Below are positions 36,608 to 50,888 of a stretch of DNA of 64,000 nt, piece by piece. A program made the position numbers and the translations under genes. Every line of letters starts with the position of its first letter. The first letter of the stretch is position 1. The notes under the pieces were generated by a model that saw nothing but the letters and a program-made list of their open reading frames with translations, was not told the DNA's origin and searched no databases. Source of the stretch: Sphagnum magellanicum (lineage: Eukaryota > Streptophyta > Sphagnopsida > Sphagnales > Sphagnaceae); NCBI GenBank assembly GCA_021904315.1, contig CM038918.1, positions 6,959,349-7,023,348 of the forward strand. The letters run 5' to 3'.

Positions 36608-38800
36608 CTTCCTCACAACCCCGATGAAAACATTTTCTTTGAATCAGTATACCAGATCACCACATCTCAAAATGCAAAAAACTTTATTCAGTAACAACAA
36701 AAATAGAAACAATTAGCACACACAGCAGGTAATACCACATATCAAACAACCACCTCTGTGCAGGAGGCAAAAACAAATGTCCACAGATTCGAACACAGCA
36801 GCAGCAGTGTGTTCTGACCTAAAAAGTTCACACACCATTTCTTTTTATACTTGCAGAATTGAAGCTGCCATCTTCAAATGTACCCTAATTTTAACTGTTG
36901 AAACCACATTGTTTTTGGCAGGGATGATGATAGATACAAAGCTTGCATAATACAAGTGAGGGACCATTTTTTTTTTTTTTAGTTTCAATGATAAGAGCTA
37001 ACCTCTTGTAGTAAAGGAACAGTGTGGCCTTGTGAGCTGCTGCTCCCGTCAGCAGCAGCAGCAACAGTCTTCAGCAGCAATCCACCATGACTTGACTCAG
37101 TGTCATTAAACCCTACACCCCACTCCACCAACAAAGATCTTTCCAATTTGTCACCATTGGAAACCAAAAATGACAATCTGTCAACAACAGCAAACACTGA
37201 AGAAGAACCTGGTCACCTGCACAAATTGGAAGAAAGATGAAAAAGGATCAAAACCACAAGGAGCTAGAAATCTTTTAAAAATTTCTTCTTGGGTTCTCTG
37301 ATTTCTGCATCACAAATGAATGGGGCTCAAAATTTGAGCTTCTTTTTTCCCCCCACAAAATGAATTGAGCTTCAAATTGACCTGCTTTGGAGAAAAATGG
37401 AGCTCAAAATTTGAAGCAATTACACTACAGAAACCAACAACAAGACTCACACATGCTCCATGAAGAAATGAGCAAAAGATTTGTCCATCTACCCTAAATT
37501 CTCCTCTACACATCTGCAAAAACCCTAATCTCAAATGTGCATTGATGAACCCAAAACAAAAGTCTTGGCAAGATACTCATACCTGAACTGGTGGGAACGG
37601 AGAATTCTGCCACAGATGGAATGCAAAGCTCTCAAAGAGAATTTCTAAAGACTAAGTGTTTTACAATTCCTGAGCTGATCGGAACTCTAAATGTTGGGAA
37701 GAAAAACAAGTTTTGGAGTTGCAGAATTTTGAGAGAGAACTAGCAAGCAAGCAATCAAGCAAGAAAAAGCCCAAACCCCCCCCCCCCCAAAAAAGTTTCA
37801 GAATTGATTTGATCAGCCTCACAACAAACCAAACAAATACTACTGAACCCACAACTTCAAACCTGGAGTTTTTTTAGGTCAAAGAAGATCAGTGTGCAAC
37901 GAATGTATAGCACCGGCAGAAAGAAGAGAAAAGTTGGTTGTGAGTTGCAAATGGAGATGATGATTTGGGAAATTGAGTGTCAGTAAAGTTTTTTTTTTTT
38001 TTTTTGTTTTTTCCTTGTTTATTAGCAATCTCACATTCTTGAATCTTTCAAAGCAAAACCCATGTTTAAGAAGGATATCATCACCAAGGTTCAAAACTAG
38101 AAGAAAACCCATGACAGGAGTAAAGGAGCAAAGTGTAGAGAAATTACCGAATAAAGGGCTTCTAGAACCAAAACCCATCAGTAGAAGATGGGTGTTTTAT
38201 TCTGGCTCAAGAACGAAAGGAAAAGTTGCAGAGTAAAGTAAATGTCTGTGGTGACACCCGGATCAGCAGAACAAATCAAAAGAGAAGTCTAGCTCAGTTG
38301 AAGAGGGATCCTAGGACCCCCCCAATAAAAACAAAGAAAAAAAAAAGCCACCCACCCACCCACGACGAGACATAGATTCAGCAGATGAACTGAATCGGGA
38401 AATGCACAAGTTTGGTGCTGAAAAAAACACACGGCTTGTGTTTTTCCTATACCAATTTCACCCAAGAGGATTTTCCAGCTGCTGATGCGGCTGCTGCTGC
38501 CTAAAATTGTAGTTTGACAACGAATCACAGCGCACGATCCTGCAAGAGCTTGACTAAAACTATGAAATCCTCTTTTTTTGAAAGGCCTCTACATCGGATC
38601 CTACTCGCTGGCGTGCAATCGGAGATTCAAGCGCGCCACCACTCGCGAGCTCGATGCGCGCGTGCGAGGGGGGGAGGGACGAAAGGAATGAGACGAGAGA
38701 GAGCGAGAGAAGAGAGAGAGAGACACGAAACCCGCTGTTTCGAGGGGTTTTCTCTCTCCGCCCGGTACAATATCGGGTCATTTTTCCCATTTTCTATTTT
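36608..38800 (-). promoter_or_regulatory. Probable 5' leader and promoter of the CLC gene
   Basis: Between the CLC ATG and about 38.8 kb no other gene is visible. Near 37005 a donor-like caagag/gttagc follows a GC-richer open stretch (37197-37004). At 38690-38760 the coding strand is CT-rich (plus-strand gagagagcgagagaagagagagagaga) within a CpG-rich island at 38570-38770, typical of a plant transcription start. I infer 5' UTR exon(s) and a start near 38.7 kb. The frame at 37197-36985 does not join the CLC start codon in phase and may be an upstream ORF. Confidence 0.4.
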
Positions 38801-39260
38801 TGGGCCCTAAAATAATAACCGTGGTTACAAGTCCCTTACCAGGGTTGGAATCTTTTGGGTTAGGTAGAGGAGACACACATATTGCCTTTGGGTGACACCA
38901 CCAACCCACATTGCTACTACTAGCCTACACCAATGGTTAAAAAAAACTATGGTTAAAAAAAAAACCCCCACCCAAAATAAATTTAGATGATTTTTTTTTG
39001 GGGTTTCTAAATTATTATTTCTTTTTAAATATTATAAAATTATACTATTAAATTTACATAAAATAGTTATTGCTTAGACTTAAAAATCAAGCTCTCTTGA
39101 GTTCAAATCTAACAACAACAACAACAAAGGAATGAATAATGGTGGGTTTGGTTTTAGCCTATTATTGCTCAATGAGTGTGGATGTCAAACTTCCCCCCCC
39201 CCCTTACATGACTTCCCTCTTACACAAGCAACCCCCCTTTTGTTTTGTCTAATCAAGAAT

Positions 39261-39313
39261 GGGTTTGGGTTTAGGGTTTAGGGTTTAAACCCTAAATTAA
39301 ACCCTAAACCCTA
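39261..39313. repeat. Head-to-head telomeric repeat
   Basis: Three or four TTTAGGG units meet AAACCCT units directly (gggtttagggtttaaaccctaaa at about 39272-39294, then more CCCTAAA to 39313). The result is a near-palindromic interstitial telomeric motif, able to form a hairpin. It is too short to be a chromosome end. Confidence 0.9.
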
Positions 39314-42300
39314 CTACTACTACTAGTAGGTACTACTACTTACTACCTTTGTAGCTTCCCACACTAATTATATTATTTCCACAAATGTTGAATTTTTTGG
39401 GATTTTTAAAATTTTCAAATAACCAAAAAATAAAAATTGTGAAAGGAAATATTGAATCTTCGAGAATATCTTTTATTTTTTCAAAATGAAAATTTCTAAA
39501 ATTAATTAATTAATTAATTTGACAAAACATATGTTGAAGCTACCAAGGTATTATTAGTGGTATTATTGTTGTTGTTGTTGTTGTAATATTTCACAAACTC
39601 TTGACTCATCTTATTATAAGGTACATATATAACATGGTATGGTTTGTGTGTGGGAATCTACATGCATCGACTTTTTACTCCTTTTGTCAAACAACTTTGT
39701 CTTAGTCGTGCAACTCACACTTCACTCAACTTCTTGTGACACACTTCAAAGTTTGAGATTTCTCAATTAGCAAACATGACTTGAGAAAGACTTGGAAAAA
39801 ATGGGGGAAAATTATTTTTTTGCAATATTTGGAGTCAATTAAAAACCAATTTTATTTTTTTGGTTTTGCTTCAAGTGTTTCAAGTTTTGTGTACATTGGG
39901 AGATGGTGTGTGTTTAATTAGGGTAGTGTTGCAACTTTGATTAGGTGTTTCCTATGCATATTTGTGATGGTATTTAAGCATTTGGAGGTTGGCCCCGTCT
40001 CAATAGTTTTTTTCAGCTTCATGGGGATTAACTTTGGTGTTGAAATGGTGATTTGGTGTGTTCACACATTCATGTTGACAATAATGCATGTCATATATAT
40101 ATATATATATATATTGCCTATGAAATTTTTTAACCCAAACAAATAATTATAAATTTTATTTTTATTTATTTTATTTTATTTTATTTTATTTATTTTTAAG
40201 GCATTCAAAATCATATTATTCATTCCACCTTGATTTCAACATAATCAACAACTTAATGTAAATAGAAGATATTAATTTGACAAGTTTCTTTTGGAATTTT
40301 AAAAGGCGAAAGAAATTGAGTGAGTGAAATAAAGAAAGAATTAAAGTTGAAGATTCCACCACAACAAACAACAAAAAAATATTTATATGAGTATTTGGAA
40401 CACTATTATCTTGTACAAAGGTTACACACATCTCAAGGTCATTCTTATCAAGGCTAGAGTTTTTGGTATACATGTATGTATGCACATATGTATATGTTTT
40501 TTGAATGTAGAATTAAACTTAAGCCCATCCAAAAAAAATCTTAAGAATATATATCATCCACATTAGGCCTACCCAAAAAAAACTTACAAAAAAATGGTTA
40601 TTAATTAAGAGCAAAAGAACTATTTGCAAAAAAAAAAAATCAAAGCTAATAATTTGAGACCTTTGTTATTTATACCAAGAGACATTAAGCTAAACACTCA
40701 CATTAAAAGTAGTGGTTTTTTTTTTTCCCCTAAAGATATGTGATGTAGTGGAAGTGGTAACCATCCATATATGAAAATTTAGTCAAGATTGCCCTAAGAA
40801 CTAAATATGAAAATTGAAAAAATTAAGCATCATTCTATAATTTTGGCTACTTGCTCGAACTTCAAAGTTTGGGGCCAACATTTTTATGAAAAATCCCTCA
40901 ATGTATAGGCCAAACCAAAAAAAATTAACTAATCTTTTGACAAAAATTTGCCCAAAAAATTCATTGATTGAAAGCATTTGTTTTTCTCAACATTTATGAA
41001 TTCCAACAAAACATATACAAAGTTAAAACAAAGTTTTTACATCAATGAGATATTTGCAATTTCCATCTTGGTTTAGAAAAGAAAATTAAATTTATGTGAA
41101 ACCTTTTTTAAAGAAAAAAAAAACTTTGGTTAAAAAATTTGTTTTGAAATTTTATTTTCTTCAAAAAAAAATTTAAGTTTGGCTAAATTTAAGTATTATT
41201 TTACATAAATATGTTTTAAAAGCTTTGTTTCCCATCATAGTTTTGCCAATTGTGGAAAACAACATCTTTTGGGGCAAAATTTTTGCTTTAACTATCTAAC
41301 TCACCCCAATTATCACAAATCCACTTGAATGATCCAATGCTATAACAAATTGGCATCCCATGACTAATTCGGAAGTATAAATTATCACAAAGAAGGCGCA
41401 ACAATGACAAAGCTTTGCCATCCCATCAATGAGACAATTCATTAAGTTCATCAAAAGAACCCATTGTCACTATTGATTTCACATGGGTCGAGCTAGTTCA
41501 AATCTTTTGGCAAAACACAAGGGGAGAATTTTTCTTGAGACTTCATTCGAGTTGCTAATGAATGTTGGAAAGTTGGGGATTCCTAAATTAATGAAAAGGC
41601 AACTTCCAATTGTGAAATTTAAATATGGCCACAACATTTTTGACATAGGAATCGAAAGAGATCCAAACTAGAAAGGCAATCATTTAGGGCATGATGTTTT
41701 ATAAAAATATTAAATGTTAATGGGGGCATTGACCTCCTCTTTTTAGTGAGGGAGCTTGTGTTGTGACCCTAACCTTCCTTTGAGGCCACAATTAAGGTTG
41801 AGCCAAACTAAAGAAAACTACTTAGGAATGAATGAAATTGGGGCATGGCATAGTTCAAACATAGAATGAGAAGTCGATGAGAGTGCAAAGGAAGAACTTT
41901 CATAAGTCTAAAATGCATTCTCACTTTGAGAGTGGTGTCTTAGCCAATATTTTGCTTTTTTTCAAATTTACGATTTTGAAAGTTTGGTGTTTTTTTTGCA
42001 AAACTTTTGTATTTTTTTCGAAAAAAATCTAAAATATTAAAGAAGACTTTCATCACAATGTGGAAAATCGACCAAAAACAAAATTGGTCTCAAGACCTTT
42101 GAGACAAGATTTAGGATGGAAGCATGATAAAAGAAACAACTTCCGCTCCTTATCAAAAAAATATCAAGTAACCACAAATAGTCATTGATATATATTGAAA
42201 GTAAAATTATTAATTCGTTCAATAATTAACGTGAAAATAATCTTTTACTACATCATAAGAGCACTAAAAAACAAAAATTTTAAATTGTATTTAAGTAGAT

Positions 42301-45089
42301 TTTGAAAAAATATTTTTCTTTTAAAAATTCCAACCAAACAAAATTAGGATTCAATTGTATGAAAATAAGACTTTAATTGGAGTTTCAATTTTCAAATTCA
42401 TGGGGGAATTTTAATTGTAGTAATGTGTTCTCAAATTTTGCATAGTATAATTATAATCTATATGTGAAAATAGGTTTGAACACAATCATATTTTATCCAA
42501 TTTCAAATGGCTCTATTTTTATTTTTTATTTTTTTCACATTTTACATTTAACCTACCATAAAAAATTGGAGGGTCTAATTTCCTGATCATTTAGATAATC
42601 ATTAAAGAAACAAAACTATGTATAATTGGGAAGCTTGATATTGTGTGTGAAAGCATTTATTAAAAGCTATAAAATACTTTATTCACATGGTCAATTTGAT
42701 AAAATAATAAAGGTTATGGGCCCAAAGTTGTGGGACAACAAAGGAGCTTCAATTTTGGGAAACAACTTTGGGACTTTTGAAAATGGCAATTCAATATTAG
42801 TGCCATGTGACAAGTAATGGTATATAATATAAGGAGGGTAATATGTCCTTGCAAGTCCATGCCATGGTTAATCTTGTGAATCCATTTCAGACCACGGTTA
42901 ATGCATGAACTAAAATTACCTCCAATTGCATTAATTGTTTTTTTTTTTGTTTTGTGTAATTTAATGTCATTAAAAAAAATTATTTCAAAAGTCATCTAAT
43001 CCTAATCTCCATCTTGAAGCTTTTTCTTTTTTTTGTTTAATCACAAAGAATTAAGAAACATGCCTTAAGATTTTGTAGTTCATAGTCAGAACTAAAATCC
43101 AAAATATTTTAATAATGATACCATTAAATCCTACTTGGTGTGTAATGTTTGTTCAAACATCAATGTGAGTAAGGTTCAAAAACTTGCATAATGTTATTTG
43201 TTAAATGGCATGGGGTTCAAATGCACAAAGGAATCAATTGCACCACTTTATTTTAAAACTACATTTTTTTGGGCCCAAAAACATATTTTCCATCAAAGGA
43301 ATTTTTAAATTTTACAACTAATTTTTATTATATATTCTTATAGGTGCACCAATATATCACATTTTTATTAATCATTTTTTATTAGATATGAAATTTTTTA
43401 AATATGTAAATTCTACATTTGAAAAATAATCACAATTTCGAACGATATCAAAACATGTTCTCCACTTGAAGGCCCATTTTCTTGTGTTATAAGGGTTCAT
43501 TTTTTTTTATACATCATGTCCATTATACCTCATTTCTATGTGGCGAAAGATTTTTGAAATTTTAATATTTGAAACATAATTTGAAATTTTTTTATTTCAT
43601 AATTTAAAAATTATTAGTGATTTTTTATTGTGGTCAATAGGTATTTATCATCTAGATTTTTTTACCCAAAAAAATTACTTAAAAAAAGATTAAAAAATCC
43701 TTTGCAAAAAACAATTACATGACATAATTATTGTTCATTTCAAAAATCATTAGATCAATTATAAAATCCAAAACTGACAATTATGTCAAATGGATTTTGA
43801 ATTTGAATTCCTAAAAATTTTATGAATCATTTAATGTGCAACTTGTCATGATCACCATGGTTTTCAAATTGCAAATTATAATTAAATTTACAATAGTTTG
43901 GAGTTTTCAATATTTTTAGTTGACACCTTTTACAATTCCTTTAACTATATTTTTGCCTCAAGGTGATTGATAAGGTGATTTTTTTTTTAAAATTAAAAAT
44001 GAATAAAGCTTTGAAAAACCTTAAAGTTACCCAATTGACTATGAAATGGTTAATTATATCCATAACCAAGTGTCGAAGGCTTGTAAATACTTGATTATTA
44101 AACATGATACATTCACAACAAAATGCCCAATGTTCACAACTAAAAATTTGGGTTTTGTTCCATTGAAATATGGTCAAACACTAGTGTTATAATTTTTGTT
44201 GACTATGAATAAAAGTGTTGATGACTCTAACTCAAATATCCTTAAAAGAGTTTTGATCCATTTTTTAATGATTAATGGAAAAAATAAATTTAAAACATTG
44301 TTGATAATTTTGTGTTTTAAAAAGTAAATGGAGTTAACATTTGTTTTAAAGAGGGTGAAATGGAGTTTTATTCTCATTCCATAAATATTATGCCCCATTT
44401 GTTGCATGAAGGAAATACTTGTTTATTTCAATGTTAAGCACAAAAGTAAACATATAAATTATCTTCTTAATGTTCCATGCATGAAAATATAAAATGACAA
44501 CAAAACCCATTTTTAAAATTATTATACATTGAATTTTTTTTATTTGAATGATCAAAGACCATATAACTTTTCACTATTGTGCATTAGGGTACAGTCATAC
44601 TAACATGTACCAAAAGCAGTTGTAACCATTACTTAATTTTTTGAATTTTGGATTGCAAAAATTAATAATAATATTTTTAATTTTTTTATAATATAATTTT
44701 ATTGTGGATACATTATGTACATATCATAAAAATTTTGAATCAATTTAATGAATGAAAAATATGTATAAGATATGTATAATTTTTAACATCTTGTAACCAC
44801 TTCTTAAAAATTGCATAAAAGTTTTTAAAAAGTGTTTTGACATTAAAAACACAATTTAAAAAGATTTTTTAATGAAATATTCATGAATTTTTAAAATATA
44901 CACTTTAACATAATTTTATTAAATTTTTTTTATTAATGTTTTTTTGAAAGATGTATTAAAAAAATTCTAAGAATATTTTAAGAATAAAACAATGGTCTAA
45001 ATAGGCACCTGTGACTCTTAATAGTGTGGTTGGACCCATTAATTTTTAATTTTTGATTAATTTTATTAAGTTAATTTTTATTTATTCTT

Positions 45090-45485
45090 CTAAAATGCAA
45101 GTAATTATGAAGTCTATTTTTTCCAATGTGAACTTTTGGTATTTAAATATGTTAATATGTGCTAACAAAAAAAATGTAAATTATGTATTCAAAATGGTGC
45201 TTTCAAAAATACACTGATCTTTATATTTTAACCATGTTCAACTAAGTGTTTTTTTTTTAAATAGTCACAAACACAAATTTATTAACCATTTTGAAGTTAT
45301 TTTAAAATATTTGTGTATTTTGATATTTATTTGTTATTAGTTTTTCAAAATGGAATAAGTTCAATAAAGTGACATGGAAAGGTTTTTATCATATTTCCAC
45401 CAATTTGATGATTTTATTTATTTTTATATGCATAACACATGATATAAATGGAAAGACATTTTTTTGGTCTACATCACCATGTTTC
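45090..45485 (+). repeat. Dispersed direct repeat, copy 2
   Basis: Partner of 5780-6155 in the same orientation with the same landmark order; see that entry. Diverged and non-coding. Confidence 0.55.
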
Positions 45486-46929
45486 ATTTGATTCACATGT
45501 AAATTGAATTTATTATGAATATCATCCATTCTTGGTGAACATGATTGTGGATTAAGTCTTCACTTGATGAATTTTACCTAGTTTCATCATGTCTTTGTGT
45601 GTGTTTAATTGTGAAAACAATTTCCACAAGTTCTATTTGGACCCTGTAATTATACAAATTTGTTTTTAAAAATCCATGGGCTAATGGAAACCAACCATAT
45701 GAGAAGATATATGTACATGACTTAATAGATCATTAATTTGAACACAAGGATTGATCACTTAGGGTTTGAATTCAATGGTCAATGTCTAAACAAATACATA
45801 AGAAGCATGGAAACACATAAGGCCAATGTCATTATAACTTGTGAAATCAATTTAGTTGTTGTGAATAAGGTGAAACAACACATGTAGTTGATGTGGGTCA
45901 ACTATATAACAAGCTTGAAACTTGTTTTCCTTCTTAGGAGTTTATGGATGTGCTACTTGGATGGTGATCTACCACAACTACTAGCTGCAAATGATCCTAC
46001 ATCCAAATTTGGTAGATAGTTGAACACCATCAAAAGTTTGTATTATGCCCTTATGAAGATTGACCCCCAAGAACAATGGGTTCTTCCACTTCTATATATA
46101 ATAACCTTGGATTTACAAAGTCCACCTTTTTGTTTTCCATGAATAACAATTCAGTACAAGAATGTTCTTGGGTTGCCATGGCCTTATATACATGTGATTT
46201 CAATCCTTTGACATACATGTGTAAAGGGTTAATTTTTAGCTAGATTGCTAATAATCACATCTAGAGAACATATTAAATTGAAGGAGGTTACAACTAGTGT
46301 TGGTTAAATATTGATTTTTTCCAATACATGACCAAGTAATTTTTTTTTCAAAAAATAATAATTTGAAAAATTAATGGACCACCTACTATCACATTGCATC
46401 ACTAAACAATATTCTTAATTATTAATTTGCTTGAAATTTTTTTTGTCAATGTCTTTTTATATTGTGCATAAAGGTTGATTTTTGGAATATTTAATCCAAG
46501 AACCTTTGGTGCCCATCCATTATGCAAAGGGATGGGACTTTTAAATAACAACTTGAAAAACACATTTCCAAATAACTAGCTTGATATTTCATTTTAAAGC
46601 AACAAGTTAGGTTTTAACTTTTTATCAAGTAGTTTAGTCCAAAACTTAAATGTGAATAAAACATTCAAAAATACAAGTCTAGAAGTTGATAATGTTCATG
46701 AGATTCAACAAACGCAAAATAAAAACCATGCATCAACATGAGCTTACATTCATTCAAGTGAAAAAAAAAGTAGTTTAACTTCACATTTAAATCTTGGAAA
46801 ACAAAATTGACAAATCAAAGAGTCCCATATCGCATACATAACTTATAGTTCCAACCCATAGCGGGATTTCCTGTCATTCCATTTAGTGATAACTATGTAG
46901 AATGGGAAATTTTGGAATGTAAAGAAATC

Positions 46930-48900
46930 TTATGCATATATTTTCACAACAAGATCTAGATGGGTGGTTAATTGATTTATCAATTTTGATTTCATGAAAA
47001 TGAGAGTAGAGAATGTTCTTTCATCTTCAACATTCCCCAAAACCATAATAATAACAAGCTCAATTAATCTAAAAAATTTAAACATTTTGAGCCTCAAAAT
47101 GTAACTATTGGCCACTTGCTTCCACATACAAGTGGTAGGGTTATAAGCACGTAGGGGCAACATGGCAAAACTACAATTGGATTGCATAGCAATAATAAAA
47201 AATGATGATTGTTGTTCTGATAAAATAGCATCTAGCAAAGGAAATGGCAAACACCATTTGGTTGCGTGATCTTGGCATGGCAATAGTGTGTTTTCAGGAT
47301 TTGCAAATGATTACAAAACATTGAAATAACTTCTAGTTGTAACTAGTATTGAGGGTAGATGATGCCACATGCATTCATCAAATCTTGAGCCAAGAATTGT
47401 CTATTTAATTCTGCAATTAAACCTTTGGCAACAAAATTACATTCATCTTTGACATTTTGGCAAACATGTACTTAATCATCCCTAGTTACCATTGACACCT
47501 CCTTGGTTGTCTTGTCAATTTTCTACATGTATAAGCATTGGATGAAGAAAAAACTAGCAAATTCCACATGTGATTCTAGATTAGTCCACCACTCAATGCA
47601 TAGGGCATCACTCTTGAATGTCACCAAATCCACAAATGCCTAAAATTGATCTCAAGAATATTGTTTTTCAAGATTCACATACATGGTCTGAATATCAAAT
47701 TGACACAACTTCATAACTAAAACAAAATCACATACGAAAATGTCTTTGTTTTGAGTAAGCTTGCTCAAGCTTTGCACTGTTTCCAACATAAACGACACAC
47801 ATGTTAATCCCATAATTGTTTCCACGTCACATAAGAATTCATAGTTAGTATTAGCAACTACATTACTAGCAACATCATCACTCATCTTGACCACCAATGT
47901 TTTATACTATCTGAACATTCATTTAAAAAGGGCCAACATGGAAATTCAACTCGTTTTGATATTCTTCAAAAAAATTTAACCGTTAAATTCAATCACTTCA
48001 ACCAATTTAGTGCACTCAAGGTGCCTTTTAGGGGACTAACTATAGTACGAATACATGAAAAAACAAAACTTTAATCTTTGCAACCAAAGATAAGGATGAG
48101 AGAATTTGCATCGCTAAGTTGCACCGATGTGCCATGCAATGGATGCCAACAAAGAAAGGGTTGTGTTTGTTCATGAGCTGGATAGTAACACTTTTCTTCA
48201 AACCTTGAAAAATTATTGCACCATCAACCCCAAAGCATACAACCTTGTTAGCAACATCAACCATTGATTGACCACCCAAATTAGTAAGCAAACGAATAAT
48301 AGTAGCAATAAAATTATTAGATATGCCTCATTCCATAACTCTTTCAAGATTCAAAAGGATTGGTTGCCTTCTCCAATCCTCAAAAACATATGCATGCACC
48401 AAAATCTAGGATTCATTATCCAGAGTGGTTACTTCATCACAACTAAATGGAAATAAATTTGCTTTGTTGCAAAACCATTTTCATTTGTTTTAAGACCACA
48501 TTGTGCATGGCTCTTGCCATACCCCATTCACTTGAATTTGTCCAATGTTTTTTGGGGGCATTAGCTAATTTCAAAAACTCAAACAACTTCTTTAGACTTT
48601 CAAAATCTATCATGGGCCTCCCATTTTTTAAAAGGTGGAAAATTGCCACAAACTAAATATATTTGATTTTTTTTCAACCCTTCTTCCATTCAACACTACT
48701 TGAAAATTGATTGTGGACCCTGAATAACCTGGATCCTTTCATTTTTCTAATGTTGGCTTTTAGAACTTTAGTAATATTCACCCACTTGCAACTCTTAGAT
48801 GAACAACCAAAACTTTCCTTTTACCTAAATGCTTATGGAGACCATCAAGTTTAAGGTTTTGAAGCTTTTCCTTACCCTCCACAACTGAATAGATCCTACA
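46930..48900 (-). pseudogene. Degenerate hAT-superfamily transposase (DUF4371/ZNF862-like)
   Basis: Minus-strand blocks appear in transposase order. At 48890-48800 is LDGLHKHLGKRK. Around 48640-48450 are NAPKKHWTNSSEWGMAR and an AMHNVV segment. At 48440-48300 are CDEVTTLDNES and VHAYVFEDWRRQPILL. At 48270-48090 are CFGVDGAIIFQG and FFVGIHCMAHRCNLA. At 47890-47650 is a middle segment. At 47050-46930 is the C-terminal dimerisation motif GNVEDERTFSTL with KSKLINQLTTHLDL. The blocks are split by stops and frameshifts, so it is not active. The family normally moves by 8-bp-duplicating cut and paste. The ends of the element could not be located. A 52-nt T tract (49003-49054) lies on its 5' side. 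Confidence 0.88.
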
Positions 48901-49000
48901 ATGCACTTGTTACACCTTACCATCAAGATCAACCACAAGTTTAACCCATGGAAACTTGGTTGCCCAATTGTCCTTGAAAACCTGCTGAATGTCACATTCA

Positions 49001-49002
<2 letters not shown>

Positions 49003-49054
<52 letters not shown>
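49003..49054 (+). repeat. Poly-T homopolymer (52 nt)
   Basis: An uninterrupted run of 52 T. It creates artificial poly-Phe/poly-Lys frames. It could be the A-tail scar of a retroposed sequence on the minus strand, or an assembly artefact. Confidence 0.9.
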
Positions 49055-49055
<1 letters not shown>

Positions 49056-49059
49056 TGCT

Positions 49060-50885
49060 TCTAAAGAAGTTGGAATGACAAACACATTAAAAACCTCAAC
49101 ACCAACTAACCTTGAACTAAAAACACCAAACATACTAGAAGTGGATGCACTAGGTGTGGTGTTGGTTGACTTGCCCAATGAGGTACAAGTAATTGGTTGA
49201 ACACAACCACTAGCAATAGCCACCCCTATAACATGATCAACCACAAGAAGTACAAAACCAAAAATAAACATAGATTTGGAGAAAAATAAATATATATTTA
49301 AAATTTGCAAGAGGTCTAAGATGAGACATGGTGTTATGGCAATGCAAGCAACAATTAGAGATTGTGGAAAAACTTTAAAACTTTCAACACCTTCATTCGA
49401 AAACACATTGCTCAAATCACATTGAAAAAAATCAAATGAACTAGGATGCATTTCAAAACCCTCCAGACCTTCATTCAAAAGCACATTGTTCAAATCACAT
49501 TGAAAATTTTGCATTATGTTTGGCAAAAACATGTTTTCAAAGCTTCAATAAAACGAGGTTTGAAATTCACAAGTGCTCAACAAAGTCTAAGGTCTCAAAG
49601 AACCAATAGTGAGCACAAACAATTGAAGTAGCTCGTTACCCAAACAATGTTTGAAGACTTGACCTAATCATTCACAAGTTTTAGCTTGTTCATATAATCA
49701 AAGCTCCTCACAACTTGTTGTCACACTATTGGAATCTGAAACCCACCCAAAACATAGTGTAGAAAGTCGTTGAACAATAATATAAAAAATCATTGAACAA
49801 ATCACAATTGCATTGCAACAATGTTTAAAGAATCAAAACTCAAAAGCATTTACCTCATGTTCCACTATCACTTTTGATGGTGATGGAACCCTAACCCACC
49901 ACAATGGAGGTGGCGAAGGACATTGAGGAGCTTGAATAAGATGGCAACGGGTTTTGCGTTTAGCAAGCAAAGTAGCAACTTAGAGGATTGTAGCCATTGC
50001 TTTTGGGTGGCAAGGGATCCAAGCCATCCATTGTTAGAATGGTTTCCTAGTCCGCACGATGGTCGAGATTTGGCAAAAAAAGAAAGTAGTAGCTCTAAAA
50101 TTACAAAAGCCTTTTGCTGGCCTTTTTTTATTTTCATAGTTTTGTGAAATTTTGCCACAAAAAAAGCTTTGTGCAAGACTTGTGAAAATATCATTTGATA
50201 AAAAAAAGTTCTAATGTTCAAGACATAAAAAAATTGTTTATAGTTTAGAACCTATAAACTTGGGTTCAAATACAATGTAAAATCATTTTAACTTTTGAAG
50301 TGTAATTTATGCCTTGGTTTTTGCATTGATTGCATGACTTTTGTTTTGGCTGATTTTCTAAATGTTTTTCACATAATGGGTTGATGATTTTCCAGAAAAT
50401 TGAAAAAATATAAAATAGTTCAACCAGTGCCAAAGCTATTTATATATTTAATTATATATTCAGATTTGCAAAACAAATAGTCAAGTGCCTTTCCACTTTG
50501 ATGGTTCAAAGCTCAAATGAGCAACACATTTGAAATTGAAGTTGAAATTCTATATATATTTTTTCAAAGAACAAAAATCCAACACCAAAATACTCTCAAG
50601 TTCAGACTTACAGGAGTTAATTTTTGGTGAAATTTTTCCACAATGATGATTTTTTTGAAAAAATGGTGACCAAATTTATTTTTTTCAGGTTTTCTAGTCA
50701 CTTGATCTCAGATTTTTTTTCAAAAATTGCTAGGTTTTTTGTGCTAAGTTCCAATAGGTTAGCATATAATACAGAAAGATGCTTTATATATTTTTGACTT
50801 TTATTTGTTATTGGTAGCCGTATTTGGGTACACAGACTTCATAGGATTTTTGTGGTGTCATTGGAGGCATCTTACAACTTATAAT
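49060..50885. other. AT-rich spacer, possible transposon flank
   Basis: No recognisable gene. Frames at 49868-50221 (minus) and 49923-50147 (plus) overlap each other in a slightly GC-richer patch; neither shows a known domain. It may be the 5' part of the decayed hAT element. Confidence 0.45.
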
Positions 50886-50888
50886 AAA

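Larger units (their letters stand above)
38801..46900. other. AT-rich region without recognisable genes
   Basis: Very AT-rich, with runs such as (TA)n near 40097-40115 and TTTTA repeats near 40150-40195. Small frames such as 41483-41671 and 42626-42817 (plus strand) and 43941-44407 (minus strand) show no known domain or splice partners. The region contains a telomeric inverted motif at 39261-39313 and the dispersed repeat at 45090-45485. I see no RNA gene. Confidence 0.65.

Noticed and set aside
36985-37197. Possible N-terminal coding exon of the CLC gene
   Set aside because: Joining its donor to the sequence before the ATG at 36607 is out of phase. It is better read as a leader exon or upstream ORF.
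39261-39313. Chromosome end or long interstitial telomere
   Set aside because: It is only about 50 bp and changes orientation in the middle, with ordinary sequence on both sides.
48825-49532. 235-aa minus-strand frame with a long poly-Lys run
   Set aside because: It reads through the 52-nt T tract and joins unrelated sequence. Only its last part overlaps the hAT remnant in a different frame.
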